Part shown: positions 1-5,672 of the stretch, one piece after another
Numbering within the stretch: the stretch's first letter is position 1
Layout of the letters: every line of letters begins with the position of its first letter
NCBI GenBank assembly: GCA_025456385.1
Contig: JALOKS010000047.1
Span: 1-11,918 of the forward strand
From: Thermoanaerobaculales bacterium
Lineage (GTDB): Bacteria; Acidobacteriota; Thermoanaerobaculia; Thermoanaerobaculales; Sulfomarinibacteraceae
Length of the DNA: 11,918 bases
Direction: 5' to 3'
The notes under the pieces: generated by a model
What the model was told of the DNA's origin: nothing
The model's database searches: none
Seen by the model: the letters and a program-made list of their open reading frames with translations, nothing else
Translations under genes and position numbers: made by a program

Positions 1-342
1 GGCCGCGATCATCGGCGTGAACACCAGCGAGACCTCGCCTTCGACGCTCAGGTTGTAGCCGATCCACAGCGAGCCGGTGTTGAAGTCCTCGTAGTTGTAG
101 CGCGCCTCGAGGTGGAGCCGGCCGCGGTCGGCGGTGACAGTGGGTTGGAGAAAGTCGTCGTCGTCCGGCACGAAGTAGGCATAGGCGAAGGCGGAGAACG
201 CCCAGTCGTCGCCGTCAGCTCCGGTCGCCGGAGCGGCCGCTGCATCCGCCGCCGCGTCACCGGGAGCGGCTGCCGTCGTCTGGGCGAGGGCGCCGCTCGG
301 TGCGACCGCGGCCAGCATCATCAGGCAGATGAGGATCCGCAT
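1..342 (-). CDS. Exported outer-membrane beta-barrel-like protein, N-terminal part only
   Basis: The first 114 codons are present; the gene continues past the left edge. The ATG at 342 follows GGAGG, which lies inside the end of the upstream gene. Residues 1-21 look like a signal peptide: a short charged start (MRI), a hydrophobic core (LICLMMLAAV) and a likely cleavage site after ALA, before QTT. An alanine-rich spacer follows. From about residue 47 the sequence alternates aromatic and polar residues (WAFSAFAYAYFVPDDDDF, then TADRGRLHLEARYNYEDF and GSLWIGYNLS), the pattern of antiparallel outer-membrane strands. I infer an outer-membrane barrel of unknown substrate. It starts 3 bp after the stop of the VIT-like gene, so the two are probably co-transcribed. 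Without the C-terminus the family cannot be fixed; a periplasmic beta-rich protein is the alternative. Confidence 0.72.
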   Translation of the reverse strand, partial: MRILICLMMLAAVAPSGALAQTTAAAPGDAAADAAAAPATGADGDDWAFSAFAYAYFVPDDDDFLQPTVTADRGRLHLEARYNYEDFNTGSLWIGYNLSVEGEVSLVFTPMIAA

Positions 343-345
343 GCC

Positions 346-1011
346 TCACCCTCCGAGCGCCACGGTGAGCGTCACGAAAGCGGCTCCGATCACGACCATG
401 ACGATCCCCATTATCCAGGGCCGTTTGCGTCCGGCGCGGCGTCCGGACTGGTAGCCCAACATGAACAGCATTAGGATGGCGATGGCGTTGGACACGCGCA
501 GGGCGGCCGAGGCGTGGGACATGAGCATGAACGGCACCGCCACGGGGAAGGTGGCGAAGAAGACCAGGAGAAAGACCACCAACCCGCCCAGCCAGTCGTC
601 CTTTCCGAGACCCGCATGATCGGGCGGCTCGGGGAGCCGGATCAGGCGCTGCCGCATCGTCTCGAGATCGGCGGGTTCGACGGCGGACGCCAGCCCTGGC
701 GGCAGCGCGTCGGCGATCAGTCGATGCGCGACTTCCGGTGCGGGTGCCCTTCGCACTGCGCGAACGGTCACGAGGTCGCGGCTCTTCTCCGCGGCAGATC
801 CCATCAGGTAGAAGGCCGCGTCGATGATACCCCAGGCCAGGTTGCAGCCGAGGGCGCCGATGAGCATCTCCCGCACGTCGCCGCGGCCGGCCTGGACGAC
901 GCTGAGCGAGCCGGTGAAGGTGAGCACCATGATCAGCCCGAACAGGATCTCGGCGGTGCGGTCGGTGGGGTCCAGCACGTCGTTGAGTGATCTGGCGGGA
1001 TCGTTTGGCAT
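346..1011 (-). CDS. VIT1/CCC1-like integral membrane protein
   Basis: This 221-residue protein is predicted to lie in the inner membrane. Hydrophobic segments fall at about residues 20-42, 49-69, 146-167, 172-190 and 201-220. A hydrophilic stretch of about 75 residues separates the second and third. Five spans with a soluble insertion after the second match the layout of VIT1/CCC1 iron and manganese transporters, and the segment GALGCNLAWGIIDAAFYLM resembles that family as I remember it. Family members move ferrous iron or manganese across membranes; transport by this protein is inferred. I chose the ATG at 1011 because AGGAGG lies just upstream, though only 3 bases away. In-frame GTG (1029) and ATG (1026) starts would add 5 or 6 residues and have no ribosome site. 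The downstream barrel gene begins 3 bp after the stop. Confidence 0.72.
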   Translation of the reverse strand: MPNDPARSLNDVLDPTDRTAEILFGLIMVLTFTGSLSVVQAGRGDVREMLIGALGCNLAWGIIDAAFYLMGSAAEKSRDLVTVRAVRRAPAPEVAHRLIADALPPGLASAVEPADLETMRQRLIRLPEPPDHAGLGKDDWLGGLVVFLLVFFATFPVAVPFMLMSHASAALRVSNAIAILMLFMLGYQSGRRAGRKRPWIMGIVMVVIGAAFVTLTVALGG

Positions 1012-1057
1012 GGACCTCCTCGTCATCACGGCAGCCGGCCGAGAACAGGTGCCGAAA

Positions 1058-1180
1058 AGGAGCCGGTCACGCTATTACGGTATACCGGTTTGTTACTGGA
1101 GTGCTGCGGCCGATGGGCGGTGCAATAACGCAGTAGCGTGACCGGCACCTTTTTTTAATCGCGTGACCGGCACCTTTTTT
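1058..1180. repeat. Palindromic dispersed element, copy 1, with an extra half-arm
   Basis: The left arm (about 1061-1080, GCCGGTCACGCTATTACGG) pairs with the right arm (about 1127-1147, ending AGCGTGACCGGC). The stem is roughly 20 bp with a few mismatches, and the loop is about 45 bases. The right arm is followed by seven T residues, so the plus-strand RNA looks like an intrinsic terminator. Read from the other strand the stem is followed by four T residues, a weaker terminator for the LVIVD-repeat gene. A second exact copy of the 20-bp end GCGTGACCGGCACCTTTTTT lies at 1161-1180, directly repeating 1136-1155. A related element lies at 3401-3555. The structure resembles REP/BIME-type elements moved by RAYT transposases, but no transposase gene is in this window. 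Confidence 0.8.
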
Positions 1181-1250
1181 CCGAAATACAAAGCCGTCCA
1201 CATCTTCGCCGACAATAAAAACTCCGATGGGCCAGGCACCGTGTTGCACC

Positions 1251-3179
1251 TCAGGGGGCGACACGCCCCCCGGACGCACGAGGCGATGGCGACGGTGTCA
1301 CGTAACCGGCACAGTTTCGGAGTTCCAGGATCTGAAACCCGGCGTCCTCTTGGGCGACGAAGAGGAAACCGCCGGCGGCTGCGACCCCGGTGATCGACGC
1401 CGGCGGGTCCATCACGCTCACCAGCGAGGGAGTGACGTCACTTACGTCCACCACCCAGAGCCGGTCCGTGACGTAGGCGGCGAGCCGCCCCGCCAAAGCC
1501 ACGCGGCCGAAACCGCCGAGCGCCGGGAACGACCGGAGCTGCTGCGGCGCGGTAGGATCTCCGAGATCGAACACCAACATCCCGAGATCGTTATCGGCGA
1601 CGACGGCTCGCGCCCCGGACACCGCGATGTCGGTCGCTTCCAACGATCCGGCGAAGGAACCGACCCGGACCGGCGACGCAGGGGTGCCGATGTCGAAGAC
1701 CCGGAGGCCGTCGTCGTGCCCTCCTCGGTCGGCAACGACGAGATGATCGCCCATGACCGCGACCCCGGCGGCCTCGAACTCACCTTCGAAGCTCACGCGG
1801 GCGACCTCGACCGGCGCCGACGGCGTTCGGATGTCGACCACCAGCAGGCTGGAGAACGGGCTGAACAGGGCGTCGATGGATGTCATGTACACGTGGCCGT
1901 CCGTGACTGCAAGATCCGACACCATCCCGTCGATCTCTTGGATTCCGACCACGATCGGGGCGGTCGCGTCGCTGGTGTCGATCAGCCAGAGGAGACACTC
2001 GCCGTCTATCGCAACCAGGAGATGGTCTCCTGCCGCCGCCATCGCACGCACGTCGGAGAGCCCAATCCGGCCCACCTCGACCGGGTCGGTCGGATCGCGG
2101 AGGTCGAAGACGAGAAGATCCGCGCCTTGCTGCGCGACAAAGGCGAGATCCCCGTCGAAGGCCATCACCGAGACGTTGCCCTCAGCCTCACAGCATCCCA
2201 TCTCGACCGGGACCCTTGGCGTGCTGACGTCGATCACCCTCATGCCATGGCGGTTGGAGGCGACGATCACCTCGTCACCTGATAGCGCGAGATCCGCGGC
2301 GCCGCCCGGGATTGAGAGTGAAGCGAGCTGTGACAGCCAGGACCCGGTACCGACATGGATCACCGACAACCCGGCTCCACCGGCGACGAACGCAAGGGTG
2401 CCAACGACCTCGACATCCGTCGCATCGATTGCCGAGAAGGAGCCCACTTCGACGGGCGCCGTGGGATCACCGACGTCGATCACGCGCAACCCCCCCGGTC
2501 CGTCAGCCAGATAGGCGTGGACACCGGCCACGGTGATTCCCCTGGCTTGCCCCGGAGACGCGAGCGCGCCGATCTCGACCGGGGAGGTCGGGTCGCTGAC
2601 GTCGATCACCCGCAGACCGGTCCCGCCGTAAGGCCCGTCGGCAACGAATGCGTGATCGCCGAGCAACGCGACGTCGGTCGCCCGGCCCGGGGTGTCGAGG
2701 CGTGCGACCTCGGTGGGTGCCGTCGGATCGGTCGCATCGATCACCCGCACACCCGACAGCCCGTCCGCGAAGTACACATACCCGCCCCGGACGGCGATCC
2801 CCTCGCCGCTACCGCCGGTCTCGAGAGAGCCGATCTCGACGGGGGCGGTCGGATCGGTCGCGTCGATGATGCGCAGACCGGCTCGTCCGTCCGCGACATA
2901 TACCAGACCGCCGTCCACCTCGATCGCCTCGGCGCCGGCCGGCAGCTCGATCTCGCCGATCGGTTGCGGTGACGTCCGATCCGAGATGTCGGCGACGACC
3001 AGCGCCGCGCCCCGGCCGTGGAACGCGAGATCGCCCGCGATCGCCACGGCGCGGGTTGGACCCCCCATCCAGCGGCCGACTCGTGCGGGGCAGTCATTCC
3101 CAAAGGTGGGTGGAACGACAAGAAGCTGTGCCGTGACGATCATCGCCACCGCGCGGACGTACCGCCGCATCGTGTTCAT
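1251..3179 (-). CDS. Secreted LVIVD-repeat protein, predicted beta-propeller
   Basis: The protein has 642 residues. The ATG at 3179 has AGGAGG six bases upstream, a textbook ribosome site. Residues 1-27 form a signal peptide (charged MNTMRRYVRA, then a hydrophobic core), so it is exported to the periplasm or surface. The rest consists of about 14 units of 40-46 residues. Each carries a strand such as LRIIDATDPTAPVEIGSL, LRVIDVSDPTSPVEIGAL or LLVFDLRDPTDPVEVGRI, the signature of LVIVD repeats (Pfam LVIVD). Fourteen units suit two seven-bladed propellers, which is inference. Units 6 and 14 are degenerate. C30 near the mature start and C623 near the end could form a disulfide closing the solenoid. 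No catalytic motif is visible; a binding or scaffold role is the most that can be said. The neighbouring minus-strand genes are separated from it by a repeat. Confidence 0.88.
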   Translation of the reverse strand: MNTMRRYVRAVAMIVTAQLLVVPPTFGNDCPARVGRWMGGPTRAVAIAGDLAFHGRGAALVVADISDRTSPQPIGEIELPAGAEAIEVDGGLVYVADGRAGLRIIDATDPTAPVEIGSLETGGSGEGIAVRGGYVYFADGLSGVRVIDATDPTAPTEVARLDTPGRATDVALLGDHAFVADGPYGGTGLRVIDVSDPTSPVEIGALASPGQARGITVAGVHAYLADGPGGLRVIDVGDPTAPVEVGSFSAIDATDVEVVGTLAFVAGGAGLSVIHVGTGSWLSQLASLSIPGGAADLALSGDEVIVASNRHGMRVIDVSTPRVPVEMGCCEAEGNVSVMAFDGDLAFVAQQGADLLVFDLRDPTDPVEVGRIGLSDVRAMAAAGDHLLVAIDGECLLWLIDTSDATAPIVVGIQEIDGMVSDLAVTDGHVYMTSIDALFSPFSSLLVVDIRTPSAPVEVARVSFEGEFEAAGVAVMGDHLVVADRGGHDDGLRVFDIGTPASPVRVGSFAGSLEATDIAVSGARAVVADNDLGMLVFDLGDPTAPQQLRSFPALGGFGRVALAGRLAAYVTDRLWVVDVSDVTPSLVSVMDPPASITGVAAAGGFLFVAQEDAGFQILELRNCAGYVTPSPSPRASGGRVAP

Positions 3180-3191
3180 TGTCGACCTCCT

Positions 3192-3219
3192 CTGTAGGTG
3201 AATACCTGCAGGTGAATAT
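3192..3219. repeat. 14-bp tandem repeat in the leader of the LVIVD-repeat gene
   Basis: Two adjacent 14-base units, CTGTAGGTGAATAC and CTGCAGGTGAATAT, match at 12 of 14 positions. They lie immediately upstream of the ribosome site of the LVIVD-repeat gene, in its presumed 5' leader. They could be paired half-sites for a regulator or simply a slippage duplication; nothing here decides between the two. Confidence 0.6.
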
Positions 3220-3303
3220 CGTCCCGCAGGAGGCGATGTGCAACTGCCATGGTAGCGAGGAGAAACAAGGTCAAGAGAACGGTGCCGGATTCGATGGCAG
3301 CCT

Positions 3304-3400
3304 CAGAACCGTAGGAAGTTGCCGATAGTGGGGCACTCTGAGGTCCTCAAGCCTGGCGCTCGGTCCGATGCGCGGCCGACCTCGACAGCCGGATCTCCTC
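3304..3400. repeat. 97-bp dispersed repeat, copy A
   Basis: This stretch aligns without gaps to 5328-5424; I count 14 differences, about 86% identity. The best conserved parts are AGTTGCCGAT, AAGCCTGGCGCTCG and CGGCCGACCTCGA. It lies in the gene-free region 3180-3613 and runs directly into the palindromic element at 3401. Reading frames in it are short and differ between the copies, so I treat it as non-coding. It may be the end of a mobile element or the remnant of a transposase start: both copies read M-x-G-R-P-R-x-P-D-L-L in one plus frame. Confidence 0.75.
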
Positions 3401-3555
3401 CAAAGGTGCCCAAAGGCAAAGGTGCCGGCAAAGGTGCCGGTCACGCTATTACGGTGTTACCGGTCTGGCACTGGAGTGCTACGGCGAAGGGCGGTGCAAC
3501 AACGCAATAGCGTGACCGGCACTTTTTCAGGCACTCTTTCAGGCACTTTTTCAGT
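3401..3555. repeat. Palindromic dispersed element, copy 2, with iterated arm ends
   Basis: The core 3430-3527 matches copy 1 at 1058-1155 with about ten substitutions and two single-base indels. The arms AAAGGTGCCGGTCACGCTAT (left) and ATAGCGTGACCGGCACTTTT (right) form a stem of about 31 bp with roughly four mismatches around a loop of about 35 bases. Both outer ends are iterated. On the left AAAGGTGCC recurs near 3402, 3418 and 3430. On the right GGCACTTTTTCA recurs near 3518, 3530 and 3542 with slight changes. The hairpin plus T-runs could terminate transcription. It lies 58 bp upstream of the MntA-like gene. Confidence 0.82.
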
Positions 3556-3613
3556 AACGGCGCAGAATGCAAGCGGCGCCAACCAGAATGGTAGACTCGA
3601 GCTGGAGTCTGCG

Positions 3614-4021
3614 ATGAAACGCCTGGACGATATCTGTCGCGAGCTCGAGCTGCTCGCGGTGTACCTTTTCGGGTCCCGGGCCGACGACGGTCTTCGCGTC
3701 CTCGGTGGGAATGTCGTCGATGCTCGCGGATCGGATCTCGATGTCGGCGTGTTCTTCGTTTCACGGCAACCCGACATGGACCGGCTCGGAAGGCTCCAGG
3801 TCGCCTTCGAAGAGGTGTTCGCTCCCCTCCGGGTCGATCTGGTTCCCCTCGACCGTGTCGATCCGCTGTTCCAGTTTCGTGCCATCGACGGCCACCGGGT
3901 CGCCGCGACGGACTCGACCGGCGCCGACGAACGCGAGCTCGAAGTCATGCGGAGAGCGGCCGATCTGCTGCCGTTTCAGCGGCAGGCTGAAATGGACACC
4001 TTCGGAGTCGCCACCTCATGA
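3614..4021 (+). CDS. mntA: MntA-like minimal nucleotidyltransferase (antitoxin of a HEPN/MNT pair)
   Basis: This protein of 135 residues has the minimal nucleotidyltransferase fold. G20-S21 (YLFGSRADD) starts the nucleotide loop, D41 and D43 (GSDLDVGV) are the metal-binding aspartates, and D75 (VDLVPLD) is the likely third carboxylate. In characterised HepT-MntA pairs, MntA transfers AMP groups from ATP to a tyrosine of the HEPN toxin and silences it. Here 19 residues separate GS from DxD, against about 10 in the usual signature, so this belongs to a variant with a longer loop. I chose the ATG at 3614 because GGAG lies six bases upstream; longer in-frame starts reach into the repeat element. 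Its TGA overlaps the ATG of the HepT frame (ATGA), which couples translation. All three catalytic carboxylates are intact although the partner is broken. Confidence 0.82.
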   Translation: MKRLDDICRELELLAVYLFGSRADDGLRVLGGNVVDARGSDLDVGVFFVSRQPDMDRLGRLQVAFEEVFAPLRVDLVPLDRVDPLFQFRAIDGHRVAATDSTGADERELEVMRRAADLLPFQRQAEMDTFGVATS

Positions 4022-4515
4022 CCCCGGGTGACGTGGATCTCAAGGTGGTTGGCGATCGGCTCCGGATCGTGGCCACCTCCCTCGCTGACCTCAGGGGGAT
4101 CCCCCACGGCTCGTTCGACGAGTTCGCCTCCGACCGGCGGAACCCGCTGGCATCCGATGCGGCGCTCCGGCGAGCGCTCGAGGCGCTTTTCGACGTCGCC
4201 CGTCACCTTCTCGCCAAGGCGAAGGGCCTCGCGGGGCTCGAGTACTGAGAGGTGGCCACCCTCGCCAAGGAACATGGGCTCATCGAGGATGCCGATCTCG
4301 CAGATCGCTTCCTCGCGATGGCTGGATATCGGAATCGCCTCACACACCACTACGAAAAGGTGACCGAGAGCGAGCTTTTCGGCATCGTCAGCACGCACCT
4401 CGGAGACATCGAGGCCATCGCTGAATCACTCCGTGCCGCGGCTGCCGATCTCGCCGAACTACAACGCCAGGAGGACCCGAGTCGACAATCGGTGGGCGGG
4501 TCCGCGGACCTGTAG
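4018..4515 (+). pseudogene. hepT: HepT-like HEPN toxin interrupted by an in-frame TGA
   Basis: The frame begins at the ATG overlapping the MntA stop and encodes a DUF86/HepT-type all-helical HEPN protein, 165 codons in total. Codon 77 (4246-4248) is TGA; the same frame then continues uninterrupted to the TAG at 4513-4515. The catalytic motif lies after the stop: R105-N-R-L-T-H110-H-Y112, the full Rx4HxY. Its arginine and histidine form the RNase site and its tyrosine is the residue AMPylated by MntA in known systems. The context reads GLEY-stop-EVATLAKE. Relatives as I recall them have Y-R-E here, so CGA to TGA is the simplest change. The first part would be 76 residues without the active site. 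A GTG at 4252 could restart translation of an 87-residue C-terminal piece, but it has no good ribosome site. Readthrough, recoding or a sequence error are alternatives. Confidence 0.8.
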
Positions 4516-4659
4516 CTGCTGGACCATAACAACGGCACCGCCGACCTTACACCCATACGCCACACGCACGCTTCAGCCCTTACCGACTTCGCCGGTGTGC
4601 GGTGTGCTGGTGTGTGGGAAGATGAGGGTGAGGGCGCCTCGAGCGGAGGACCGGTAACC

Positions 4660-5292
4660 ATGGGACGTCTGACGAGCGTGATCGTCGGTGTCGGATTGAT
4701 CGCGGTGTCGATGTCGGTGGCGAGCGTGCTCGCCGAGGTGAACGAGGCACCCGAACCCGGCGGAGCGAGCCCCGGTTTTGTCGTGGTGCTCGCGGACGGT
4801 ACCGTGATTCCCGCCAAGGCCAAACCGGTGTGTGCATTCGGTTCTTTTCGCTATGTCGAACCGACCGGGCGAACCAAGGTACTGAGGGTCTCAGCGGTCG
4901 ATCTCGAGGCGACGCGGGAATTCAACGCGCAGGTTCCGGACGACCCGTCCGCCGGGACGTTCAGTGTCGGTGGAGGCGTCACGATCCAGGGCTCGGATCC
5001 GGTGACGACGCTCGACGACCAGAGCGAGGCGGAGCCGTCACGGCTCAAATCGGTGACCGTCTACTCGGCCACGTGGTGCGGTTACTGTAATCAACTGAAG
5101 TCGTTTCTGGCGGCGAACGGCATCAGTGCAACCGTCGTCGAGGTCGACCGGTTGCCGGACGATCAGCAGCAGACCGCGCGGTCCGAGATGAAGCGCCTCA
5201 CCGGTCGCGTCGCCTTCCCCACGGTGATCATCGGCGGGGAGGCCCAGGCAGGCTTCTCGCCGTCGTGGATCAAGTCCAAGCTCGCCAGCTGA
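4660..5292 (+). CDS. Exported glutaredoxin-fold protein with an N-terminal accessory domain
   Basis: This 210-residue protein starts at the ATG at 4660, nine bases after GGAGGA. Residues 1-25 are a signal peptide or N-terminal anchor (MGRLTSVIVGVGLIAVSMSV, then ASVLAE), placing it in the periplasm. Residues about 40-90 form a small beta-rich domain (VVLADGTVIPAKAK, RVSAVDLEATREFNA) whose name I do not know. Residues about 130-210 are glutaredoxin/thioredoxin-like: strand VTVYSATW, active site C140-G-Y-C143, and the cis-proline loop FPTVIIGG at 186-193. Family members reduce or exchange disulfides or glutathione adducts. Being exported, it may act in thiol repair outside the cytoplasm; that is inference. 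It stands alone, with 144 bases before it and the 97-bp repeat after it. The glutaredoxin call is firm; the substrate is unknown. Confidence 0.85.
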   Translation: MGRLTSVIVGVGLIAVSMSVASVLAEVNEAPEPGGASPGFVVVLADGTVIPAKAKPVCAFGSFRYVEPTGRTKVLRVSAVDLEATREFNAQVPDDPSAGTFSVGGGVTIQGSDPVTTLDDQSEAEPSRLKSVTVYSATWCGYCNQLKSFLAANGISATVVEVDRLPDDQQQTARSEMKRLTGRVAFPTVIIGGEAQAGFSPSWIKSKLAS

Positions 5293-5327
5293 ACCATGGA
5301 TGGGTGCCTGGACCAGGTGCTGGGCTC

Positions 5328-5424
5328 GAGAACCTCAGGGAGTTGCCGATTGTGGAGCATCCTGAGGTCCAAAAGCCTGGCGCTCGATCCGATGCCCGGC
5401 CGACCTCGAAAACCGGATCTCCTC
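5328..5424. repeat. 97-bp dispersed repeat, copy B
   Basis: This is the partner of 3304-3400, about 86% identical without gaps. It begins 36 bp after the stop of the glutaredoxin-like gene. Unlike copy A it is not followed by the palindromic element; the sequence diverges immediately after GGATCTCCTC. That shows the two repeats are separable units. Confidence 0.75.
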
Positions 5425-5672
5425 GGATCGCGACCGGCCGGGCCGAGCGAAGCCATTACCCACCGGTCGCCGGCCGGCGAGGGACGCACCATGGACCGAG
5501 GCATCGACCCGCTGAACGAACACGACACGACCGCGGTCGCCGGACAAGAAGGTCGGGGGGAGCCGCCCGTCTGGTCCGTCGACCCGGCGTGTCGCATGGA
5601 CGGCCGTGGTACCTTCGAGGTGGGTTTACTGCAATTGTCAGGCGGGATTCTCGGCGACGGTGAGGACGACTC
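5425..5672. other. Leader region of the diguanylate cyclase gene, no clear gene
   Basis: No convincing promoter or RNA structure is visible here. One short plus-strand frame at 5491-5679 (62 residues, ATG preceded by GAGG eight bases upstream) ends seven bases inside the diguanylate cyclase gene. Its third codon positions are less GC-rich than those of neighbouring genes and its peptide has no recognisable motif, so I do not call it a gene. Confidence 0.4.

Noticed and set aside
346..1029. Longer start of the VIT-like protein at GTG 1029 or ATG 1026
   Set aside because: No ribosome site precedes these starts and AGGAGG lies just before ATG 1011. The spacing is short, however, so the longer form is not excluded.
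1227..2282. A 351-codon plus-strand open frame, and others antiparallel to the LVIVD-repeat gene
   Set aside because: They are shadows of the repetitive GC-rich gene on the other strand. The peptides are rich in R, D and H, have no domain pattern, and lack ribosome sites.
1058..3555. CRISPR array
   Set aside because: The repeats are two distant palindromic elements with conserved inner sequence, not evenly spaced short repeats with unique spacers, and no cas gene is present.
3368..3613. N-terminal extension of the MntA-like protein through the repeat region
   Set aside because: The extension translates the palindromic repeat itself (KVPAKVP-type peptide) and is not part of the nucleotidyltransferase fold. 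The ATG at 3614 has a ribosome site.
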